NCBI GenBank assembly: GCA_017455585.1
Contig: JAFSZU010000160.1
Span: 1-64,000 of the forward strand
Source: Bacteroidaceae bacterium
Lineage (GTDB): Bacteria > Bacteroidota > Bacteroidia > Bacteroidales > Bacteroidaceae
Direction: 5' to 3'
Length of the DNA stretch: 64,000 nt
This document shows, piece after piece, positions 27,401-33,238 of this stretch (within the stretch, counting starts at the first letter, position 1; each line of letters begins with the position of its first letter). A model generated the notes under the pieces. The model did no database searches and was not told where the DNA came from. It saw only the letters and a list, made by a program, of their open reading frames with translations. Made by a program: the position numbers and the translations under genes.

Positions 27401-28037
27401 TGACCATGTCCTCGCCGTCACTGCCAAGAAACACCTTGTCGGCTACGACGTATGAACCTAACTGCAAATGGGCACGTGCCGACTCTCCAAAGTCCTCCGA
27501 GGTGCGGAGGGAGGCACTGTTTCCTCCACAATAAACTCCTCCACCGATAAAGGTAGTGTCGGTCACCGTCCCTGACAGGTGAACGTATGTCTTAGGAGTA
27601 TGGGGGCGGTATTCGTTGAGAGCTTCGATGGAGTTGTCGCCGGGGGCATAATAATAGTCGGCCCATTCTGCCAGGTCTTTCTTGGCCGTCTGGTCTGTGT
27701 AGGTATAGGAACCGTTGCCGCCGCCATAGACACTGCCGACAATGCTGCTCTGAATCTCGACATTTGTGCCCTGTTTGACATCGCCGGAAATGTCATTGCC
27801 ACCATACACGTCATGAATGGTGCCGCCTTGGATGGTGACGCTCGTGGCAAGCACGTCGGCCATTCGGGCACCGCCAAATACACTGCCGGTGATGGTGCCG
27901 CTCCTCACGGTGACATGAGTGTCTTCATGCAGGTCTCCACGATTGCCACCACCATAGATGTTTCCGCCAATGGTAATCTGTGCCTGCACCGACAGTGCAG
28001 ACAGGACAAAGAGCAATGTGGACAGTATTCTACACAC
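18402..28037 (-). CDS. Giant T9SS-secreted YGGG-repeat surface protein (3211 residues)
   Basis: The signal peptide is MCRILSTLLFVLSALSVQAQ. From about residue 25 to 1290 (roughly 27965-24140) the protein is a series of 25-35-residue units of the pattern (V/I)YGGG..G.V.G.T.V.(L/I)..G.I, predicting a long beta-solenoid. The middle has irregular modules built around Y..L.....F and CT motifs, then a GLUG-like section (CFNGDFHGEGSTITGIPVS). The end, SSGVYIVHVAGGSYRQKIAVK with an upstream VRIFSVNG, is a type A T9SS sorting domain, so export across the outer membrane and surface attachment are expected. The start is GTG at 28037, two codons after the upstream gene's TGA in the same frame. Known family: widespread uncharacterised Bacteroidales proteins; adhesin is inference. 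Confidence 0.85.
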   Translation of the reverse strand: MCRILSTLLFVLSALSVQAQITIGGNIYGGGNRGDLHEDTHVTVRSGTITGSVFGGARMADVLATSVTIQGGTIHDVYGGNDISGDVKQGTNVEIQSSIVGSVYGGGNGSYTYTDQTAKKDLAEWADYYYAPGDNSIEALNEYRPHTPKTYVHLSGTVTDTTFIGGGVYCGGNSASLRTSEDFGESARAHLQLGSYVVADKVFLGSDGEDMVSTARLESYRDNSDLDLTKEEVFSKYMEGVAMPVLPEVSVDENYVNHSSFIGSFYCGGNVGSLTVDGLVQIDFLRSIVVYNKIVGGCNNAIVAASPALNAAYEGGITGNPGDNNLKLKLVFAGDDSPELRPMNLTYDALSNKFSFDWHKNAAGNRLLGGNVYGGCYESGYVNGNVEIDIATDLLSETLFTDANIDQNAQNQDVFTRTLTAYGGGYGTASEIRGNTIVNVRNGGNILQVFGGGEKGRVTGNCTINQTGGHVMEIYGGGFEGLVTGNTQVNLDGGTAFDVFGGACNANINGYAETFIGRNGYPIVVNVFGGNDFGGSILGSKTHPKKEGKLTANAYVEYTQGRVDSIFGGCYGGYEYSTDYPSFGEARPNIQSSFVNISTSKEEDFPIKYIFGGSWGAADDDNNDKMQRYSYVLIDAPNLNLATTDVFGSGAFAGLGVEGAPGGSTVDLYSGRLRNVYGASLSGGYVFNTLVNVPATSTIHVNALFGGGKGATSDQFCDADTARVVYHSAAARVDEAIYGGNDHYRRTANSFVDIDVAVRDNDGELIDVYGGGDGEGTVCECTHVNLNSGAWVRNVYGGGRNGQVWNPETMTALFAPGDPKDTYLAGEHNTNVNINTGAIVEQNAYGGGYGKEATVSGATGISLLGGTVKGDLYGGGYGGDVRDKSGVGGYVASTNVSLIGGTVTNAYGGGLEGSVGYHDISTTATTTDILGATNVSMGTKGATNFHDGCPTVERSLYGGGEKGAVYGTANLTIMGGYIGYRYSEDGGSPAFIENLDLQASGDNLLYENGNAFGGGFNEGGTTDFTNVRLYGGIIRNSLYGGGEIAAIGRGRVTASGEQNSVRTYEGTDKAGRTHIEMTGGHVQRDIFGGGRGYSYNLRGAEISGKEFYTDGYVFGQTDVNIYYGEVGTAEGLAKGYGNVFGGGNIGYVYGLGTKTSENTGSPGHYYYTTNGTMSGTLTEDCRVIVEPVSYVLDGQSVTIDGTTYTAGELVPNSALNRLNNKSTDTRWDALDVSGINIRNAVFAGGNVSSGSDKIYANAVTVFGNVTASLLDIYERDLITVGTEHTGGLYGGGNLSLVEGYRELNITNYGTDYYNFENNKEITIEEYYNDLNDRERAYFQLLYKCIAEEGDGGYSLNDQINQETYDRLLEAGNITAEKWQQAGFCTIYAGRLLNTLQRSDFCGVFGSRMVLQGSRDRVTTTADYTDYTINRVGELSLNKNREHGNYFGIYSVVNYLGNLTSDVWFHDRRSYDSDSYQPESTDETYEEWKWANINNRKRNNGKSDNKVALASGVFLELTTENSTGNTIEEKDFGYITGVVELDLINVVPGEGGGYVYAKNQHGMRANETIDNNITLAASNNGAQSFKRYTYGSKQTEDMETSGNFVHNVKSEPIIDDCYPLSGDHTSKAHYWYIKGEIYVYEQTISAYTGSATAYAESVRIPLNITAASNGRLKLINVQPNLYAYWANDNQTEVINGEMKINGVTYHLNDTITYWNYSRLSESNKQRFVPETWVCIKDGIIDGVTYTKGQVVLPLSSEPASVTDKNGEACLLEDILRTSNNLSHSNGYLLTFDMNNPMEWDNWYSRIVKADGDKINTKTYTALSDTDKDLYIEGPTFQLNQAGVHGQRDYNVGDIIPKDVVDNYNNITALGGTIPSTQQATVVRAYVATEELDYTLAGRGYHAEKGADISKTDYDALDPATQLKFTEAFVCTSTITIDEGTNQYVINGTLLSQTDIDSYKNAYRAVTGATAEATDKVFSEHISEAYRCTAAGKYGGKYYVEPKNYSAIDSWCSLADREHFTFNKDAFDILLDDAFGSNFQADIAAYGIPYSNQMPVDYTAVYTGNTDATPHNGITLTHNHEYFREEYEQLPNERYHYSPITAMGSSGTKTYHVVTESFYNGDMSYIAGQVLADDLFSRLKDKHGSKIFDLTLTNSTATDVVYYYCRENYTIGEKGDGKPLTVTIDQDEPQTYDIGETVPKGTIITQEQYETIVNYQQHFTIRGTAPTETSTLYVSRESDIKSLSKDRTYTVIYQYTYDEADDTGSQIDQISELHVVNIHVKFRSGVPIIGDLSTPPTILPGTTIGLTKPSVTEGAYEIMEGGWEMYRNSEDAGLHRNGKSFVPSETQMYWYQDQKYHVAYYAKTFLGKTYSNYVPVSVANYHRLGDVLTDANHLYINHRDQARDPKIYIDGRNVEGRTYNELDGLHELYAIINGDYGTLNAPGNNGRDIRGATGLDFFMQGDITPTRTWTSIGTGEEPCFNGDFHGEGSTITGIPVSLFDKLCGNVWNLGVTGSFTSGGVANTGGGHVENCWVKTTGTPAADTKAVFGSPDANSQVVNCYYPASNSSYTTGPARQMADKAFYNGEVAYNLNGFYLQERYHRGTSTTNADTYVTSRYSDADHDFIYAEGKIPQENDVRMASSHYSPVYPDDYLFFGQMLTYGHMVYRPHQDLPARLNKTEGSHLLYDTDHSNRVYRAPAYFRSHLMEAAHFNPNAMLAACSMDGTQTAYPDMTAIDFTGHNDLTWQSGVVPGGLPAGGSAFYPPLLDNDGLVGVRNIDLTENLLAYSPATGASDAATKTHDVLTAYFTEPAYAESDADYRSVDANTTAVKGHVVIHDGAGDYTAVNDHLLIDKQDFNAPIAYYFADDKRMWYQRVPDNYADISKGWEGISLPFTAELVTTHQKGELTHFYEGSLKGHEYWLREYHDITGLSDESEKSKAIFRYPAATGTDDKECTSTFLWDYYFSHEDQKDENADEYKQYYDVTRTYEAYPLLQDATPYIIGFPGSHYREFDLSGQWTPKHTAQPAPSSLDRQTITFASEPGITIAISDTDTADGTVSHNGYSFHPCYQSTEVAIGGYLLSSDGSSYDQVTEGMTTAEKTALPFRPYFDVTPANARQTRSIVFSNEQPQLKGDDEPQQQDINSECVDIRAKQHRVTVTSHLRATADVRIFSVNGLCIASYDINAGETVETPVHSSGVYIVHVAGGSYRQKIAVK

Positions 28038-28040
28038 GTG

Positions 28041-29102
28041 TCAGTCTATTCGTAGTGGATTGTCGAAGTCTGACTCCGACAAGATATGGAAATAGGTGGG
28101 ATCCACCGTCAGGTTGAGATTGGTCTTTTCGCCACGCTTCAAGCCATTAAGGCTGAGGTGATTGGCAGAGGTACAGTCTTCGCGCAGCAGGTTGCCGTCT
28201 GTATCGTAGATATCATAGATGCTTACGAGCGTGAGGTTTGTCGCCTTGTCATGTGGCAGCATACAGAGTGTCATGTCCTGATAGCTGGTTGTGAGCACAG
28301 CGCCCGTCTCGTTGCTGAAGAGAGGCACCGTCCTGTTGGCACCTGTGGGCGAAGTCCAGTTCAGGCTCACAACAGGAGTGATGTCGGCATCATTGGCCAA
28401 CAAACTGACCGTCGCATTGTAGGTGTTGGCCGTTGTAGCTGTCAGTTGCATCGACTTCAGTTTGACGGTGCGCATCTCATTGTAATCGGCCTCGACCCTG
28501 ATGCGAACTTGCAGGGAGGCATAGAGGTGGTCAAGCAGGAGATAGGCATAGTTCCCGGCATTCTCACTTTGACCGATATAGCTGAACTGTCCCATTGACA
28601 GTTCGCCGATGTTGAACGTCTCGTCACTCTGGCCGACGCCGACGACGATGCACACGTCATCGGTCGTGGTGAGGGCTGGCAGACCGTTTAGGGTGAGTGT
28701 CGCGCCAGTGGCGAAGCTGCCGCCGTATGCCGTGATGCTAGCCGTGGGCGCAATAGTAGCGGGCATGTATCCGTAGAAATAATACTGCTGCTGTTCCTCT
28801 ATGCTCTTGTCCGACTGCCAGTTGCTGCCGACGAATGTCATATTGCTCTGGACCGGTTCGCCTGTGGTGGACGTAAAGTATAGACGGATGGGGCTGTTGC
28901 CAGTGTAGGCAGAGAAACCTGTCGGCAAAGTGCTTCGGGTGGAGGACGCGTCTATATAGCTGTTTTGCAGAGGCAGCAGTTGCAGTGTGGCACCGTCATG
29001 TGTCCCGACCGCTGATGTGTCAGGGTCGCTACTGCATCCTGTCACAAGGAACAATGCCATCGTGACCATCCATAGTCCAATATGATAATCTTTATTGCTC
29101 AA
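28041..29102 (-). CDS. Fimbrillin-like lipoprotein (353 residues)
   Basis: Lipobox LFLVTGC at residues 17-23. The body is beta-rich and alternates Thr/Asn-rich strands, ending FHILSESDF, as in minor fimbrillin-family subunits. The start is TTG at 29102 (MSNKDYHIGLWM), 21 nt after the previous stop, giving a charged n-region; ATG 29069 would leave a signal peptide without basic residues. It lies between a second fimbrillin-like gene and the 3211-residue protein. It probably forms a minor or tip subunit that presents the giant proteins; that role is inferred from position only. Confidence 0.7.
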   Translation of the reverse strand: MSNKDYHIGLWMVTMALFLVTGCSSDPDTSAVGTHDGATLQLLPLQNSYIDASSTRSTLPTGFSAYTGNSPIRLYFTSTTGEPVQSNMTFVGSNWQSDKSIEEQQQYYFYGYMPATIAPTASITAYGGSFATGATLTLNGLPALTTTDDVCIVVGVGQSDETFNIGELSMGQFSYIGQSENAGNYAYLLLDHLYASLQVRIRVEADYNEMRTVKLKSMQLTATTANTYNATVSLLANDADITPVVSLNWTSPTGANRTVPLFSNETGAVLTTSYQDMTLCMLPHDKATNLTLVSIYDIYDTDGNLLREDCTSANHLSLNGLKRGEKTNLNLTVDPTYFHILSESDFDNPLRID

Positions 29103-29123
29103 TGCTAAACTTTCAATTATTAT

Positions 29124-30182
29124 TCACCAATTATACATACTATGATTGATGTCGTCAGCCTCCGAGTACATCCAGTCCCTGGTGGCCACCTGCATTTGTG
29201 CCAGCTCCAGGCTGCCAGCGTCGGTGAACTTGAAGATGTAAGTATATTGGTAGCCCGGTTCCCAGACAACCATTTGTGCGGGGATACTAGCTGTTCTTGT
29301 TTCTCCGTTTGCGGTGAGAGACAGTTGATAGGCAGGTTGGCTTGCTGTTGGCAGCACGGTGTACCACCGTTCGTGTCCCTCATAGTAGTCATCGGTCATT
29401 GTGCTGATGCCGTCGGTGATGCTGGTGACCGCCCAACTCTCTGCTGTGGCACTACCCTTGAGGGGATAGGTCACTGTGAAAGTGCCATTGGTGGCAATGC
29501 TTGTATTGTCAATGGGTTTCAAACTGATATTCGTCAGGGATGAACGGGTGAACTGGCAGTCTGCAGCAAAGGCAAACATAAAGCGCACCAAGGCAAAAGG
29601 TTTCAAGAACTTCAGTTCCACGGGCGTGCCAAACTGCCGGTCGGGATAGTCGGCTGGATTGCCGGTCGAGAACCACAACTCAGTATAATAAGGTGTGGCG
29701 GCAATGGTCTCGGCGGTTGTGGCATTGGCCGTCATGGTGAAGGTCCTGCGGTCGGCAGACATATCGGTGGTCACGGCAGCGGTTGCAGGGGCATAGCCCA
29801 GAAAGCGATAGGCGCGTGCTGACATGTCCCAGTACTTGATGGTCTGTGTTGTTCCATTGACATATTCCCAACCTCTGGAGTTGCTGGTAGTGGGCGAACC
29901 GTCGCCCGTCCAGCTGGCTGTATAGTCGTTGATGACGGTCTGATAGCTTGTATAGGATCCTTCGGCATAGCCGTCGTTCTTGTAGGCAAAAATGCGGAAA
30001 GTCGTCAGCTCGTCAGACAGGGCTGAAGAGCGGGTCACTGCGTGCTTCTCCTGTAACTGTCCCGCGAAGGCAATAACCAGCCCCGACGTTGCGTCTGAAG
30101 GCTGTCCCTCATAGCTCTCAGGAGAACATGCCATCATAAGTCCTATAAGTCCCATAAGTCTTATAGGTCTTATAAGTCTCAT
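29124..30182 (-). CDS. Fimbrillin-family lipoprotein (352 residues)
   Basis: The signal peptide is MRLIRPIRLMGLIGLMMAC with lipobox LMMAC. Conserved fimbrillin traits follow: TRSS after about 45 residues, the FRIFAYKN strand, IKYWDMSARAYRFLGYAPA, and the late W..GY.Y.Y.FK strand (WEPGYQYTYIFKF), shared with the 580-residue subunit upstream (IKYWDLSAADYRFVAG, WEQNHAYTYLFKI). ATG 30182 is preferred to ATG 30212 because it gives a normal-length lipoprotein signal. The signal is encoded by a 9-bp microsatellite. It lies third from the end of the operon; probably an accessory fimbrial subunit. Confidence 0.82.
   Translation of the reverse strand: MRLIRPIRLMGLIGLMMACSPESYEGQPSDATSGLVIAFAGQLQEKHAVTRSSALSDELTTFRIFAYKNDGYAEGSYTSYQTVINDYTASWTGDGSPTTSNSRGWEYVNGTTQTIKYWDMSARAYRFLGYAPATAAVTTDMSADRRTFTMTANATTAETIAATPYYTELWFSTGNPADYPDRQFGTPVELKFLKPFALVRFMFAFAADCQFTRSSLTNISLKPIDNTSIATNGTFTVTYPLKGSATAESWAVTSITDGISTMTDDYYEGHERWYTVLPTASQPAYQLSLTANGETRTASIPAQMVVWEPGYQYTYIFKFTDAGSLELAQMQVATRDWMYSEADDINHSMYNW
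30141..30182. repeat. 9-bp microsatellite encoding a lipoprotein signal peptide
   Basis: Successive units TCCTATAAG, TCCCATAAG, TCTTATAGG and TCTTATAAG on the plus strand encode, on the minus strand, the triplets RLI-RPI-RLM-GLI-GLM of the signal peptide immediately before the lipobox cysteine. Confidence 0.85.
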
Positions 30183-30243
30183 CGCAAATCTTCTTTCTGT
30201 TCCTTTGCCCATTGCTCTTAACCGTCAATTCGTCATGTTCTGT

Positions 30244-30274
30244 AGCCCGACGGGGAGTCGAACCCCGTCGGGCT
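30244..30274 (-). terminator. Strong hairpin between the major fimbrillin gene and downstream genes
   Basis: AGCCCGACGGGG on the minus strand pairs over 12 bp with CCCCGTCGGGCT around loop TTCGACT. It lies just after the stop of the 580-residue fimbrillin gene and before the next gene of the operon. There is no T-run, so it is better read as an attenuator or RNA-stabilising hairpin than a full terminator. Confidence 0.55.
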
Positions 30275-30286
30275 TGAGGGAGAGGG

Positions 30287-32029
30287 TTATTCAGCAGCCT
30301 CCACTTTGATGACCTTATAGGCGTAGGTGGTTGCCGGAGTAATGGCATTCACATACTGCACGGCATAGTAACCGGCAGTGGCGGGGGTGAAGGTCAGGTA
30401 GTTGCCGGCAGCAAAGTTCTTGCCATGCAGATTCCAGGCTGTGCTGGGAATGCTGGTGGTGGGATCTGCAGCAGATGCTGTGGGGGCAGAGATCTGGAGG
30501 TCTGACTCGAACACCTCGCTGGTACCACAATAGTACACCTTCACCATACCAATGGTGGGATTGCTGTTGTCCAGTGTGTAGAGCGAGTTCAGGGCACCAT
30601 TCTCGTTGCTCTGTACGGTGACATAGATAGGAGTGCCAGTGATGTACTTGATGCCAGTCTCCTTGAAGGTTCCGTCTGCATTGTATTCCGTGTAGGGCGA
30701 CTGGAACTGGTAGCTGGTGATGGAAGGAGCACTGACTGTGGTGATGAAGCCGTCGCGGTTGTCGGCACCGTTCACGACAACGGCGTCGAACTGGATGGGA
30801 TAGAGAACACCTGTTGAACCTGCTGTCTTGTCGCTGATCTTGAACAAGTAGGTGTAGGCGTGGTTCTGCTCCCACTGTGCGAAGGATGCCGGGATGGCAG
30901 CCGTGGCACCGGAGATCTCGATGGTCTCGTTGGAACCGTCGTCAGAGGTCAGTGTGTAGTCACACTTCAGCACAAGAGCCGACGGCGTGGTGCCTGTGGC
31001 AGTGGGCAGCACGGGGAAGTAACCCGTAGCCACAGCCATGTCCTTGTCTGTACCATAGAGCGTAGAAAGTGTCGTGGTGTTGCTGGTGGTAGGCAATTTG
31101 GCATCCTCTGAGAAATAACCGCCATACCACTTGTTCTGCTTGGTGTTGCCGGAACTGTTGTAGTTGAACGAATAAGAAGGTGTGCCAGTCCAGTTGTAGG
31201 TCAGGGTGGCTGTCATGCCCTCACCACCGATGAAGTAATTGGCGTCAGTGAGCGAGTTGAGCACAATGTTCTTTGTTTCTGCGGCGGTGCTCCAGGCAGA
31301 ACCTGTAATGTCGTAGGTGTAGAATTTGACATTCGACACATAATAGCCGGGAATCGTCTCATAGAGACCTACACGCACCAGTGCCTGCTGACCGGTGAAC
31401 TGGAAGGTGACGGCTTTCTCATAGGCATCATTCGGATCCACGATGATGGGTGTAGCCACATAGACAGCTGCGTGGTTGAGAGCTGTGCCGTTACCATCGA
31501 CAGGATTGGCGTTGATATGAGCGTCGATGTTCTTGACCGTGGCTCCCGTGATGTTGTTGTCGGCATCCACAGTGAACTCGAAGTTCTCCACGGGCGAACC
31601 TGCCACAAAGCGGTAGTCTGCGGCAGAGAGGTCCCAGTACTTGATGGTCTGGTCCTTGTCGAGCTGCAGACCGGCAGCACCAAGGCCGTCGGTGCCGTTA
31701 GAGCCCACATAGTCCCATCCATAGCGGTTGGTGGTGTTGGCTGTGGCACCCGTGAGGTTGTTCCACACCCAGTAGTTGATGAACACCTTCTGCATGTCCT
31801 CGCCGGCGGTAGCACCAGACTTGACACCATACACAATGAACTGTCCGTCAAGCTTGGCAATGTCATTGTTGGTGGAGCGGGTGATGGCCTGCGAACCTCC
31901 GCTAAAGGAGATAGCCACCTCTTTGTTGGTTGCGTCCTGGGATGGTGTAAACCCTGTGAACTCGTCGCTTGAGCAGCTGACCAATGCAGTTGCGGCCAGT
32001 GCTGCTACAAAAAGATTTAACTGTTTCAT
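30287..32029 (-). CDS. Major fimbrillin-like lipoprotein (580 residues)
   Basis: Lipoprotein with signal MKQLNLFVAALAATALVSC and lipobox LVSC. ITRSTNN lies about 30 residues after the cysteine, as in FimA/Mfa1 precursors, where an Arg-specific protease cuts. Two beta-sandwich domains are suggested, with IKYWDLSAADYRFVAG in the first and WEQNHAYTYLFKI near the end of the second. It follows the DUF5119 lipoprotein gene after 69 nt and precedes a strong hairpin. The largest fimbrillin of the cluster, and the only one followed by such a hairpin, so probably the shaft subunit; the cleavage and the assignment are inferred from family knowledge. Confidence 0.82.
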   Translation of the reverse strand: MKQLNLFVAALAATALVSCSSDEFTGFTPSQDATNKEVAISFSGGSQAITRSTNNDIAKLDGQFIVYGVKSGATAGEDMQKVFINYWVWNNLTGATANTTNRYGWDYVGSNGTDGLGAAGLQLDKDQTIKYWDLSAADYRFVAGSPVENFEFTVDADNNITGATVKNIDAHINANPVDGNGTALNHAAVYVATPIIVDPNDAYEKAVTFQFTGQQALVRVGLYETIPGYYVSNVKFYTYDITGSAWSTAAETKNIVLNSLTDANYFIGGEGMTATLTYNWTGTPSYSFNYNSSGNTKQNKWYGGYFSEDAKLPTTSNTTTLSTLYGTDKDMAVATGYFPVLPTATGTTPSALVLKCDYTLTSDDGSNETIEISGATAAIPASFAQWEQNHAYTYLFKISDKTAGSTGVLYPIQFDAVVVNGADNRDGFITTVSAPSITSYQFQSPYTEYNADGTFKETGIKYITGTPIYVTVQSNENGALNSLYTLDNSNPTIGMVKVYYCGTSEVFESDLQISAPTASAADPTTSIPSTAWNLHGKNFAAGNYLTFTPATAGYYAVQYVNAITPATTYAYKVIKVEAAE

Positions 32030-32098
32030 ACTGTTAATTGATTAAATGAATAAATGGAATTGAAAAAAGTTTGTTTTCTACATTAGTTATGATGGTGT

Positions 32099-33238
32099 TT
32101 ACATTTCAAACTCATACGTGCCGCCGTCCTCCACTGGCTTGACCACGGCATCAAATCCGGAGCCGCCCGAACGGGTGGGTATAGGGATGGTGTCAACATC
32201 CAGTTCCACTGTGATGACCCCTCCCTTGTAATGCTCCCGTACCTGACGTGTGACATCAAAGACGAAGACGGAGTCCATGCCATTGTTGAATTGCATGGTG
32301 ACGTCCATATAGTGACGGTACTCATCGGCGATGTCACTGGCCTGACGTGTGCGGCTGCCGTTGGTGTTGCAGATGCCGAAGGTCATCAACCGCCCGCCGA
32401 CAATATCCACCTGTTCGCCCCTGCATTCACAGTCGTTCTTCATGCGTACCTTATAATATATACTAATAGGGTCGTCGCTCGCGATGCCCGTGTTGAGTGT
32501 CACCGAGCGTGCCAGCCCCGACATGTTGGCGTTGCCGTCCACGGCGGCGATGCGTCCTCGATTGTTGTGCAGGATAACCTGTGTCAGGTAGATATAGGTC
32601 ACGGGTTCCAGTGTCATGTTCAGTTTCCGCACATAGACATCGTTGACGGGATCATAGTCAAATTCTTTCAGGTCGGCACTGATTTCTATTCCCTGGCTGT
32701 AGGCTGCATACAGCGGCTCGGGCTCGTAGAACGAGTGGGTGTAATGGGGCGCGTGATAACGTGTGGAATTCATGCTCTGTCCCGTGGAGGCTGTCACCAC
32801 GTCGTTTTCCTCAAACTGCAGGCTCTGAATGCCGTCAAGCGTCTGGATGTCGTTCCATACCAGCAGATTCCAGAAACCCCACTTATAGCGCCCCCGGAAA
32901 GTGGTGCCTGTAATGTAGTCTTCCTCCGTTTCCAGGTGCTCGCCCATGGGGGTGCTGCCGGTATAATATCGGCGCAGATTGAAGGCCGACGGCTCCGTAT
33001 AGCCCATTGTGCCGAACAACTGCTCGTCGATGGCATCCCATCCATAGTGCCATTCGGCGTGCCAGTCATAGTTGACCTCGTATGACAATTCATAATCCCA
33101 ATAAACCTCCAATGCCAAGTCAATGACGGGCAGGTTGAAATCCACCTTGACGGAATCATACAGATACAGTTCCGGTTCGCGTACGCAGCCTGTGGCAAGC
33201 AGCACAGCAAGCAGTGAAAGGACAGTGCGGCGGCTCAT
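32099..33238 (-). CDS. DUF5119-type lipoprotein, putative fimbrial anchor
   Basis: A 379-residue lipoprotein: MSRRTVLSLLAVLLATGC with lipobox LLATGC, followed by the typical REPELYLYDSVKVDF strand. The family sits next to DUF3575 and fimbrillin genes in Bacteroidales and resembles the FimB/Mfa2 anchor group. Two repeated beta-domains are suggested by the spaced V.F/L.L segments and the late DVTRQVREHYKGGVITVELDV strand. The start overlaps the upstream stop by 4 nt (ATGA), so translation is probably coupled. Anchor function is inferred from family and position. Confidence 0.8.
   Translation of the reverse strand: MSRRTVLSLLAVLLATGCVREPELYLYDSVKVDFNLPVIDLALEVYWDYELSYEVNYDWHAEWHYGWDAIDEQLFGTMGYTEPSAFNLRRYYTGSTPMGEHLETEEDYITGTTFRGRYKWGFWNLLVWNDIQTLDGIQSLQFEENDVVTASTGQSMNSTRYHAPHYTHSFYEPEPLYAAYSQGIEISADLKEFDYDPVNDVYVRKLNMTLEPVTYIYLTQVILHNNRGRIAAVDGNANMSGLARSVTLNTGIASDDPISIYYKVRMKNDCECRGEQVDIVGGRLMTFGICNTNGSRTRQASDIADEYRHYMDVTMQFNNGMDSVFVFDVTRQVREHYKGGVITVELDVDTIPIPTRSGGSGFDAVVKPVEDGGTYEFEM

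Noticed and set aside
30244..30274. tRNA 3' end: GGGGTTCGACTCCCC looks like a T-arm followed by an acceptor strand
   Set aside because: There is no D-arm, anticodon arm or distant acceptor strand; the acceptor-like bases pair directly with the adjacent sequence as a plain hairpin.
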